A DNA stretch of 64,000 bases from the NCBI RefSeq assembly GCF_043677095.1, contig NZ_JBHLJR010000003.1, positions 496,001 through 560,000 on the forward strand, given 5' to 3'. The first letter of the stretch is position 1; every line of letters begins with the position of its first letter. Under the pieces are notes generated by a model. The model had not been told where the DNA came from, made no database searches, and saw only the letters and a list, made by a program, of their open reading frames with translations. Made by a program: the position numbers and the translations under genes. Of this stretch, positions 53,352-61,100 are shown piece by piece. Origin of the DNA: Natronococcus roseus. Its GTDB lineage: Archaea > Halobacteriota > Halobacteria > Halobacteriales > Natrialbaceae.

Positions 53352-53648
53352 TTACGTTTCGACGTCGAACCCGTGTTCGCGAAGGAGATCAGGCGCTCGG
53401 TCGCGGTGGTCACCCTGGAGCTCGATTCGCCCCTCGTCGACGGTGCCGCCGGTTCCCACCGAGGATTTGAGATCGGAGGCGATCGATTTGACCTCGGCTT
53501 CCGGCAGGTCGAACCCCTCGACGATCGTCACCGGTTTTCCGTACCGTCGTTTCTCCATTCGGATCGACAGCAGCTGTTCTGCGGCCTCGAGGTCGCCGTG
53601 GCTGTCGAGTTCGTCGAGCAGGTCGTCGATCGAGTCGTCGTTAGACAC
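53352..53648 (-). CDS. SUI1-family translation initiation factor (aIF1-like)
   Basis: 98-residue protein of the SUI1/eIF1 fold, which proofreads start-codon choice on the small ribosomal subunit. The core (about 34-97) contains KRRYGKPVTIVEGFD, then LKSSVGTGGTVDEGRIELQGDHRDR. A 30-residue helical N-terminal extension (IDDLLDELDSHGDLEAAEQLL) is present. The GTG at 53648 is used (VSNDDSIDD), in line with related proteins that begin MSND; the longer ATG form adds 9 poor residues. It overlaps nothing and lies near the GNAT gene on the same strand. Confidence 0.88.
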   Translation of the reverse strand: MSNDDSIDDLLDELDSHGDLEAAEQLLSIRMEKRRYGKPVTIVEGFDLPEAEVKSIASDLKSSVGTGGTVDEGRIELQGDHRDRAPDLLREHGFDVET

Positions 53649-53747
53649 GTAGTACCAATCGGGGCCGGAGCGCAAAACCCTGTCCCCGGATCGAACGACC
53701 CCCGATCGTCAGGACCGACACCCTCGCGGTCCACCGCCCGAGGCCCG

Positions 53748-54290
53748 ATGGTTCATACGGGCGGGACACGACTCTCCACCGTGCTCCGTCGCGCCCGCGA
53801 ACTCGGACCGCCGGTGTTGGTACCGCTCGCCTGGACGTTCGTCGTCGCAGCGCACCTCGGTGCCGTCGCCGTTCGGACGCTGTTCATCGCACACGTCGTG
53901 ATGAGCACGCTGCTGGCCGTGTTCGCCGTGACTGGTCGGTCGGACATGCGGCGCGGAACGCTGCTCGTCTGGTGGCGTCTCATCGTCGTCGGCCTGTTCG
54001 TGACGCTGTGTGGAACGGCGGGATTCCTGCTCGAGTCGGTCGCCGATCCCCTCCAGGCGATCGCGCTGTTCGGCTGGATGCTCCTCCCGGCCGTCGGCTT
54101 CGTCGACACGGGACGGCGCGTCCCGAAGGGAACGTGGATCTATCTCGGAGGGGCCGCGGCCTGCGCCCTCGGCGCGGTCGCGTATGCGGTCGGCGTCGCC
54201 GCGACCAGCGATTCGATCGCGGTCGTCGGGCTCGTCGCGGTCGGGCTCGGCCAGACCGCCGGAATCCTCGACGCCGCGATCCGATACTGA
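53748..54290 (+). CDS. Integral membrane protein, unknown function
   Basis: 180-residue protein with about six membrane segments (22-38, 42-60, 72-92, 98-115, 128-150, 156-175) and short loops. No catalytic motif. The ATG at 53748 is chosen. It ends 8 bases from the uvrC stop on the opposite strand. Possibly of the small haloarchaeal YIP/DUF-type proteins but no family could be named. Confidence 0.65.
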   Translation: MVHTGGTRLSTVLRRARELGPPVLVPLAWTFVVAAHLGAVAVRTLFIAHVVMSTLLAVFAVTGRSDMRRGTLLVWWRLIVVGLFVTLCGTAGFLLESVADPLQAIALFGWMLLPAVGFVDTGRRVPKGTWIYLGGAAACALGAVAYAVGVAATSDSIAVVGLVAVGLGQTAGILDAAIRY

Positions 54291-54298
54291 CGCCCCCG

Positions 54299-56062
54299 CT
54301 ACAGCCGTGATTTGATCGTTTCGGCCGTCTTCTCGCCGACTCCGGAGACACTCCGGAGGTCCTCCGGACTGGCCTCGCGAACGTTCTCGACGCTGCCGAA
54401 CCGACCGAGCAGTCGCTTTCTCGTCTCGGGTCCGATCCCGGGGACGTCGTCCAGTACCGTCGAGACGTCGTCGCGGATCGTCTGATGGTACTGGACCGCG
54501 AAGCGATGGGCCTCGTCCCGAACCCGCTGGAGGAGGTGGAGGTGTGGCGCGTCGTCCGGCCACGACAGACTCCGGTCGGGCGTCACCACGCGCTCCTCGG
54601 CCTTCGCGAGCGCCACGGCGGGTACGTTCCAGCCCACCTCTGCCAGCGCGTCGCGGGCCGCCTCGAGCTGGCCCTCGCCGCCGTCGATCAACAGCAGGTC
54701 CGGGTCGGGCCGGTCGTCGCGACCCTCGACGGCTCGCAGGGCGCGCCACTCGAGCAACGCCTTCATGTTCGCGTAGTCGTCGTTCTCGTCGGTGAGCTTC
54801 TTCCGTCGGTAGTCGGCCTTCTCGGCGTTGCCGTCGACGAAGGTGACGTCGCTTCCCACCGCGAACTTCCCCTGAGCGTGGCTCACGTCGAACCCCTCGA
54901 TCCGCTCGGCCGACTCGATCTCGAGGGCGTCGGCGAGCATGGCGCACTCGTCGCGCCCGCCGACGTTGCGCCGGGCGTTCTTCAGCGCGAGGTCGACGAG
55001 TTTGGCCTCCCGGCCCGCGCCAGGGACGCGCACGGAGACGCCCTCGGCCTCGAGCCAGGCTCCGACCTCGTCGTCGCTGTGACGTTCGGGGAGCAGGAGG
55101 GCGTCCGGCAGCTCTCGTTCGGCGTAGTACTGCACGATGAACGCCGCGAGGACGGCGGGAACACCTCCCGGCTCACCCCCGACTCCGTCGTCGCCAGGAT
55201 CGGGGCCGGGTGCCTCGAGCGTGTGTCGATCTCGATCCACGAGCTTTCCGTTTTCGGCTCGCAGGCGGGCGACTGTGGCGTCCCCACCCTCGATGGCGAC
55301 GCCGAGCACGTCGACGGCCCGCTCGTCGCCGGTCGACTGGACGGCCTCGCCGCCCTCGCCGTGGAACGCCTCGACGGTCTCGAGGCGATCCCGCAGGTTC
55401 GCCGCGCGCTCGAAGTTCTGCTCCTGTGCGGCGGCCTCCATCTCCCGGCACAGCGGGTCGGCGAGGATTCCCGTCTCGCCCTCGAGGAACCGTTCGACGG
55501 CGCTGACGTCCTCGACGTAGCTCTCGAGGTCGATCTCGCGGGTGCAGGGGGCGGTACAGAGCCCCATCTCGTAGTCGAGACACGGCCGATCCCGCCCGGA
55601 ATACTTGTGGTCCGAACAGCCCCGGACGCCGTAGGTCTCCCGCAGCGCCTTGACGACGACCTCGACCTGGCGCTTGCTCGTGTAGGGACCGAACACCGTG
55701 GCGGACTCGTCGGGGTCACGCGTGATCTCGATCCGCGGGGCTTCGTGGTCCGTAAGCTGGACCATCGGGTAGGACTTGTCGTCCTTCAGCCGGACGTTGT
55801 ACCGCGGCTGGTGGCGCTTGATGAGGTTCGCCTCGAGCAACAGCGCCTGCGTCTCGGTGTCGGTGACCGCGATCTCGATCCCGTCGGCGCGGTCGACCAT
55901 CCGTCGAATGCGGGCGCTTCGCGGGTCGGCGTAGGATCGAACCCGGCTCCGGAGATCGACCGCCTTCCCGACGTACAGCGTCGTCCCGTCGGCCCGGAAC
56001 TGGTAGACGCCCGGCTCCCGCGGTAACGACGTCGCGCGCTCGCGAACCCCCTCGGCGTTCAT
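54299..56062 (-). CDS. uvrC: Excinuclease ABC subunit C
   Basis: Dual-incision nuclease of nucleotide excision repair, 587 residues. The N-terminal GIY-YIG nuclease (residues 1-90) starts with LPREPGVYQFRADGTTLYVGKA; the Cys-containing CLDYEMGLCTAPC lies near 165; a UVR motif binding UvrB is in LCREMEAAAQEQNFERAANLRDRLE; the C-terminal endonuclease V/RNase H-like domain has GFDVSHAQG and DLLLIDGGEGQ; and a tandem helix-hairpin-helix ends the protein (DVPGIGPETRKRLL, SVSGVGEKTAETI). The ATG at 56062 fits the family start. Confidence 0.95.
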   Translation of the reverse strand: MNAEGVRERATSLPREPGVYQFRADGTTLYVGKAVDLRSRVRSYADPRSARIRRMVDRADGIEIAVTDTETQALLLEANLIKRHQPRYNVRLKDDKSYPMVQLTDHEAPRIEITRDPDESATVFGPYTSKRQVEVVVKALRETYGVRGCSDHKYSGRDRPCLDYEMGLCTAPCTREIDLESYVEDVSAVERFLEGETGILADPLCREMEAAAQEQNFERAANLRDRLETVEAFHGEGGEAVQSTGDERAVDVLGVAIEGGDATVARLRAENGKLVDRDRHTLEAPGPDPGDDGVGGEPGGVPAVLAAFIVQYYAERELPDALLLPERHSDDEVGAWLEAEGVSVRVPGAGREAKLVDLALKNARRNVGGRDECAMLADALEIESAERIEGFDVSHAQGKFAVGSDVTFVDGNAEKADYRRKKLTDENDDYANMKALLEWRALRAVEGRDDRPDPDLLLIDGGEGQLEAARDALAEVGWNVPAVALAKAEERVVTPDRSLSWPDDAPHLHLLQRVRDEAHRFAVQYHQTIRDDVSTVLDDVPGIGPETRKRLLGRFGSVENVREASPEDLRSVSGVGEKTAETIKSRL

Positions 56063-56212
56063 CGGCGGGCCTAGGGCGGCGGGGGGTTTCAGCCTGACTC
56101 CTCGCGGTCGACGGACGGCGGGCTCGTCGCTCGCTCCGACTCGGGGTCGGCTCGAGCCGACCGCCGAAGCGGACGCGGTACATTCTCGGTGCTGGATCCA
56201 CCAGAACGGGGT

Positions 56213-56470
56213 ATGAGCGAGGAGATCCGCTGCTGGCTGGTCGAACGCGAGTACGACGACAAGGGACTGGTGACGCTGACGTACGCGACGCCCGACGGCG
56301 AGTCGATCTACCGTCGGGAGCTGGCGGCGTCGGCCGCATCGGACGTCACGGCCGCGAAGGAGCTTTCGTCGGATCAGCTCGAGGCCGTCGCGGACGAGGA
56401 GACCCGCGACCGGTACGCGACGGAAGTCGATCGGACCGCGTCGAACTACGATCCCGGCGAGCCGATCTGA
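56213..56470 (+). CDS. Small conserved haloarchaeal protein
   Basis: 85-residue acidic soluble protein, predicted alpha/beta (strand pair CWLVEREYDDKGLVTLTYATPDG, then a helix DVTAAKELSSDQLEAVADEET). No catalytic residues recognised. The ATG at 56213 is chosen over an in-frame start 24 bases earlier. It sits between uvrC (divergent) and the ABC transporter, 87 bases before the latter, so it could be co-transcribed with it. Confidence 0.68.
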   Translation: MSEEIRCWLVEREYDDKGLVTLTYATPDGESIYRRELAASAASDVTAAKELSSDQLEAVADEETRDRYATEVDRTASNYDPGEPI

Positions 56471-56557
56471 TTCGGCATTTTTCACTGTCACGGAAATGAA
56501 TATTACTCCGAGTGGCAATCCTTATCGGGAAACGGTGTCTTCACTCGGCCACCAACC

Positions 56558-57478
56558 ATGCCCGCTATCACGGTCGACGGGCTGACCAAGACGTACGGTC
56601 AGACCCTCGCGCTCGACGATCTCTCCTTCGAGGTCGAGGAGGGTGAGGTGTTCGGCTTCCTCGGTCCGAACGGGGCCGGCAAGTCGACGACGATCAACGT
56701 CCTCCTGGATTTCGTCCGTCCGACGGCGGGACGAGTCGAGGTGCTCGGGCTCGACGCACAGGCCCACAGCCGCGAGATCCGATCGCGGACCGGGGTGCTC
56801 CCCGAGGGGTACCGGACCTACGAACGACTCACCGCCCGGCAACACCTCGAGTTCGCGATGGACTCGAAGGGCGTCGACGACGATCCCCAACGGCTGCTCG
56901 AGCGGGTCGATCTGGCCGACGCGATCGACAAGAAGGCCGGCGGATACTCGAAGGGGATGGCCCAGCGGCTCATGCTCGCGATGGCGCTGGTCGGCGACCC
57001 CGAACTCCTCATCCTGGACGAGCCCTCGACGGGACTGGACCCCAACGGCGCCCGTGAAATGCGAGAGATCGTCCGCCAGGAGAGCGAACGGGGCGCGACG
57101 GTCTTCTTCTCGAGTCACATCATGGAGCAGGTCGAGGCCGTCTGCGACCGCGTCGGCATCCTTCGCGAGGGCGAGATGGTCGCCGTCGACTCGGTCGCGG
57201 GACTGCGGGAGTCGGTCAGCGACGGGACGGTGTTGCGGGTCACCGTCGATCGGCTCGACGACGACGCCATCGAGGCGGTCCGCTCGCTGCCCGACGTCTC
57301 CGAAGCGAGCGTCGAGAGCGAGGCGCCGCCGACGCTCGCGGTCCGGGTCGACGGCTCGAAGACGGACGTACTCTCGGAACTCGAGAACCAAGGCCTCGAG
57401 GTTCGCGACTTCTCGACCTCCGAGGCGTCGCTCGAGGAGGTCTTCCAGTCCTATACGACGGAGGTGGGTGCCCGATGA
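56558..57478 (+). CDS. ABC transporter ATP-binding protein (ABC-2 type)
   Basis: 306-residue ATPase. Walker A GPNGAGKS at 36-43, the ABC signature region YSKGMAQRL, Walker B LLILDEPSTGLDP and the switch His in FFSSHIMEQ are all intact. A C-terminal regulatory domain (about 215-306) follows. It overlaps the permease gene by 4 bases (ATGA), so they form one transporter. The exported substrate is not readable; the pair resembles the NosF/NosY-like and drug-export type. Confidence 0.9.
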   Translation: MPAITVDGLTKTYGQTLALDDLSFEVEEGEVFGFLGPNGAGKSTTINVLLDFVRPTAGRVEVLGLDAQAHSREIRSRTGVLPEGYRTYERLTARQHLEFAMDSKGVDDDPQRLLERVDLADAIDKKAGGYSKGMAQRLMLAMALVGDPELLILDEPSTGLDPNGAREMREIVRQESERGATVFFSSHIMEQVEAVCDRVGILREGEMVAVDSVAGLRESVSDGTVLRVTVDRLDDDAIEAVRSLPDVSEASVESEAPPTLAVRVDGSKTDVLSELENQGLEVRDFSTSEASLEEVFQSYTTEVGAR

Positions 57479-58452
57479 GTACCGAGTCCGAGACGGAAAC
57501 CGGAACGGCCGACCGCGGGACGACGGCGCCCTCGAGTTCGATCACCCTCGAGAGCGTCCGTGCCGTCGCGAAGAAGGACTTCCAGGACTCGGTCCGCTCG
57601 TGGCTGTTCTGGGGACTGAGTCTCTTTTTCTTCACGCTGCTGGTCGCGACGACGGGCGTCGTCTCGTACTTCGGTGAGGACCTCGCCGCACAGGGGGCGA
57701 CGACGGACGTACTCGTCGGCTTCGTCAGCGAGATCACGCGGCTGATCATCCCGCTGATCGCGCTGATCCTGGGCTGGAAGGCCATCGCCGGCGAGCGCGA
57801 GTCGGGCAGCATCAAGATCCTCCTCTCTCTGCCCCACTCGCGCAAGGACGTGCTGCTCGGGAAGCTCATCGGACGCTCGGCGGTGCTGTCGCTGTCGCTT
57901 ACCATCGGGTTCGTCCTCGCCGCGGCCGTCGTCGCCGTCCTGCTCGGCGGGTTCGACGTCGGCGACTACGTCGGCCTGCTCGCAGTCTCGATCCTCTATG
58001 GGATCGCCTACACCAGTATCGCCGTCTCTCTATCCTCGCTGACCCGGTCGACGACGATCGCCGGCGCGGCAATGTTCGGCGTCTTCATCCTCTTCTACGT
58101 CGTCTGGAACGCGCTGACGTCGGTCGCGTCGCTGCTGGCCGAGCGAGGAATCCCCCTCTTCGAGACGATCAGCTACACGACCGAAATGCAAGGCCAGGAG
58201 GTCGAACTCGAGCGCCTCCCCGACTGGGTGTACTTCGTCGTGAACCTCGATCCCGGGGAGGCCTACGGCCGAACGCTGACGCTGGTCACGGATACCGATA
58301 TGATCGAGCTCCAGGCCCAGCTCAACGAGGAGATGTTCGGCGGCGAACTCCCCTTCTTCCTGCAGGACTGGTTCGCACTCCTGATCCTGGTGTTCTGGAT
58401 CGTCGTCCCGATCGCCGTCGCGCTCTACCGGTTCGACCGGGTCGACCTCTGA
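57475..58452 (+). CDS. ABC-2 type permease
   Basis: 325-residue membrane partner of the ATPase with which it overlaps by 4 bases. It has six membrane segments (about 42-62, 78-102, 140-162, 170-190, 195-215, 300-320) and a large outer loop between segments five and six (about 220-295). The motif KAIAGERESGSIKILLSLPHSRKDVLLGKL is the coupling/signature region of the NosY-like ABC-2 permeases. No Cu-site residues are evident. Substrate unknown. Confidence 0.85.
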   Translation: MSTESETETGTADRGTTAPSSSITLESVRAVAKKDFQDSVRSWLFWGLSLFFFTLLVATTGVVSYFGEDLAAQGATTDVLVGFVSEITRLIIPLIALILGWKAIAGERESGSIKILLSLPHSRKDVLLGKLIGRSAVLSLSLTIGFVLAAAVVAVLLGGFDVGDYVGLLAVSILYGIAYTSIAVSLSSLTRSTTIAGAAMFGVFILFYVVWNALTSVASLLAERGIPLFETISYTTEMQGQEVELERLPDWVYFVVNLDPGEAYGRTLTLVTDTDMIELQAQLNEEMFGGELPFFLQDWFALLILVFWIVVPIAVALYRFDRVDL

Positions 58453-58553
58453 GCGGCGGTCGTTTCGATCCTCGGCGGAACCTCTCCGCTACCGGGACTG
58501 TCACGGCTGCGTGACCGGGTACTTAGGGTCGCGGCTCCGGTACTCGAGTTCGA

Positions 58554-59555
58554 ATGACACGTTGTATCTTCTACGGCGGCAAGGGCGGCGTCGGGAAGAC
58601 GACCTGCGCGGCCGCGACGGCGACCCAACTGGCCGACGGCGGACGGAAGACGCTCGTCGTCTCGACGGATCCCGCACACTCGCTGTCGGACTCCCTCGAG
58701 GCCGATCTTGGTCCCGAGCCCCGAAAACTCGAGCGAGGACCAGAACCCGCCCTCGAGACCGACTCGAGGGGAGCGCCCGAACTCGAGGACGCGGCCGACC
58801 TCTGGGCCGCCGAAATCGACCCCGAGACACGCCAGGAGCGCTACGAGGAGCTCGCGCGGGCGCTCGCGGCCGACCTGCGCAGCGCGGGGATTCGGCTCGA
58901 CGACGAGGAGGTCGAGCGGATCTTCGCCGCCGGAACGCCCGCGGGCGGCGACGAGATCGCCGCACTGGACCTTCTGGTGGAGTACGTCGACTCGGGCGAC
59001 TGGGACGTCGTGGTCTTTGACACCGCGCCGACGGGCCACACGCTGCGGCTGTTCGACACGCCCGCGGTGGCGGGCCCGTTCCTCGAGACGCTCGGCTCGC
59101 TACGCGGGCAGGCCAGGCGGATCGGCACCGCCGCCCGTTCGGCGGTACTGGGCCCGATGTCGATGTTCGGTGGGAGCGACGATGGGGCCGACCTCGAGGC
59201 GTTCCGGGATCGTCTCGAGCGCTCTCGGGAGTTGCTGCTCGACACCGAGCGGACGGAGTTTCGGGTCGTCCTCACGCCCGAAGGGATGGCGATCGCCGAA
59301 TCCGAACGCCTCGTCGAGAAACTCCGGGAGGCCGGAGTCCGGGTCGATCGCCTCGTCGTGAACCGCGTCTTCGAGGATCCCGAGGACGACTGTTCGCGCT
59401 GTCGGTCGCGGTACGAGCGCCACGAACGGCGGGTCGACGAGATTCGCGAGACGTTTCCCGATCTCGAGGTCGTGACGCTTCCGGAGCGGGAGGGCGAGAT
59501 ACAGGGACTCGAGGCGGTCCGATCGATTGCCGACCGGCTCCCCGCGGAGGCGTAG
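58554..59555 (+). CDS. ArsA/Get3-family ATPase
   Basis: 333-residue ATPase of the arsenite-pump/tail-anchored-protein-targeting family. The deviant Walker A GGKGGVGKTT spans 8-17; the switch I DPAHSLSD and VFDTAPTGHTLRL (switch II) are intact; the C-terminal CSRCRSRYERHERRVDEI carries a CxxC pair that in Get3 dimers binds zinc. In archaea such proteins act in delivery of tail-anchored membrane proteins; an arsenite role would need an ArsB nearby, which is not seen. ATG at 58554 is the only good start. Confidence 0.87.
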   Translation: MTRCIFYGGKGGVGKTTCAAATATQLADGGRKTLVVSTDPAHSLSDSLEADLGPEPRKLERGPEPALETDSRGAPELEDAADLWAAEIDPETRQERYEELARALAADLRSAGIRLDDEEVERIFAAGTPAGGDEIAALDLLVEYVDSGDWDVVVFDTAPTGHTLRLFDTPAVAGPFLETLGSLRGQARRIGTAARSAVLGPMSMFGGSDDGADLEAFRDRLERSRELLLDTERTEFRVVLTPEGMAIAESERLVEKLREAGVRVDRLVVNRVFEDPEDDCSRCRSRYERHERRVDEIRETFPDLEVVTLPEREGEIQGLEAVRSIADRLPAEA

Positions 59556-59910
59556 CTGACGTCGGTACTACGGTTTCGTTATTCGGTCTGGACGGGAATC
59601 TGAACTGGCCGACTCGTTACGTACAGATCGCCGTCTCTTCCATTAACTAATAGAAATGTCGAGAGAGAGTCGTGCTGAATACAGCGCACGAATGTCGCAC
59701 GAGTCTGAACGTGATCAATGCGGAGCATCGAACGCTCAGTAGAGGTGGTGCAGTTATCCGTTCAGCGCTTTGTCTCTCTGATTACTGTCAAAAACGGTGT
59801 TCTGAGTATGAGGATCTGTTCAGCAATACTGAGTTGCTCATCCACTCATAAATTGGGGCTTACACGAATTTTCGGCTAGCTTAACCGTCCTCGAGATGTA
59901 AAAATTCATA
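59556..59910. other. AT-richer gap before the CPBP gene
   Basis: 355 bases with no gene; base composition drops in AT-rich stretches compared with the flanks. A direct repeat was not obvious. TATA-like CTAGCTTAACC at about 59876-59886 is about 30 bases before the CPBP start. Confidence 0.4.
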
Positions 59911-60837
59911 ATGGAAAAAACAATAGGCCACACGATTGGTAAAACCAATATTCAATTGTCGAACCCCTGGATATTCTTTGCAATAACGTTCGCTTTCACA
60001 TGGGCATTCTGGATACCGGCGATTATCTTCGACCTCGCGTTCGATAACGCTCTTGGGCTCCTGTTACTCCTCCTCGGGCTCCTCGGGCCAGGTATCACCG
60101 GAGTTACCCTCATGAAGTTGCTGTATACCGAAAGTGCCCAGCAGGACTTCTGGGATCGTGTCACGAACATCCGTCGGATCGGCATTCAGTGGTATCTTGC
60201 AGTCTTCTTGTACGCACCGATACTATTCGCCATTGCAGCAGGTATCGATATATTGTTGGGCGGCACCGGCTACTTTGTGGCCGATTGGGTATCACAACTG
60301 ACATCTAATCCAGCTGCGTTCCTCCCAACACTACTCTTTTCGACACTACCACCGGTCCTCGAAGAGTTAGGCTGGCGTGGTTATGCACTGGACCAACTCC
60401 AACTAACACGGACCGCGTTAGCTGCCGGATTGGTTTTGGGAGTTTTCTGGGCAGCCTGGCACCTCCCACTCTTTCTTATTGAAGGGACAAACCAGCACGA
60501 CGCTGTTGGGTTTTTGACAATAGGTTTCTGGCTATTCATGATCGGCGTCGTCGCACTCTCTGTCGCATTCACCTGGATACATAACGGCACTGGGGGGAGT
60601 ATCCTTGCAAGCATCTTGCTACACTCTTGGACGAACTTCACGCTGCAAACCTTCGAGGGGACACTCCGAACAGATATTTTCTTCTATGCCGGTACTCTGT
60701 GGGCCTTTGTCATACTCGTCGTAATAGTCTACGGTGTGAAAACCCTGGCAAGAAGGGATGATCTCCCACACCCGACCCTCAAAACACAGCCGACCGTCAC
60801 TTCAGACGGTAACCAAGATGCACCTCCTGGCCTATGA
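59911..60837 (+). CDS. CPBP-family intramembrane protease (Abi/Rce1-like)
   Basis: 308-residue membrane protein with about eight segments. The family's two glutamates and arginine lie in EELGWRG (E151, E152, R156), the first histidine in FWAAWHLPL (H184), and a second in ILLHSWTN (near 238): the full CPBP metal-site set. These proteins cut proteins within the membrane, and in bacteria some guard against toxic peptides made by the host. Codon use is much less G/C-biased (AAA, ACA, ATA frequent) than that of its neighbours, and both flanks are AT-richer, suggesting recent acquisition. Confidence 0.87.
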   Translation: MEKTIGHTIGKTNIQLSNPWIFFAITFAFTWAFWIPAIIFDLAFDNALGLLLLLLGLLGPGITGVTLMKLLYTESAQQDFWDRVTNIRRIGIQWYLAVFLYAPILFAIAAGIDILLGGTGYFVADWVSQLTSNPAAFLPTLLFSTLPPVLEELGWRGYALDQLQLTRTALAAGLVLGVFWAAWHLPLFLIEGTNQHDAVGFLTIGFWLFMIGVVALSVAFTWIHNGTGGSILASILLHSWTNFTLQTFEGTLRTDIFFYAGTLWAFVILVVIVYGVKTLARRDDLPHPTLKTQPTVTSDGNQDAPPGL

Positions 60838-61100
60838 CTGCTAATTAGACTCGTTCGCGGTCAGTCGTTTGGTTCACGTGTGTAGTGTACAGTATATTCA
60901 CGTGAATAAATCTCTAAAGAAGAGGATTTCAACAGAGCCGATACTCAGTAAGTAGCAGCGTATCCTCTCTATTCAGCAGCCAGTTCTTGACAGTTATTGG
61001 TGAAACCAATCGCTTCTCCGTTACCTACTTGTCCTGTACGTAACGCGATTTTCAGATGAGAAGCTGAATAAAGAAATACTGCTACGATCTACTGGTAACG

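Noticed and set aside
59640..59850. Transposase remnant in the AT-richer gap
   Set aside because: No frame gives a recognisable transposase fragment and no terminal inverted repeats were seen.
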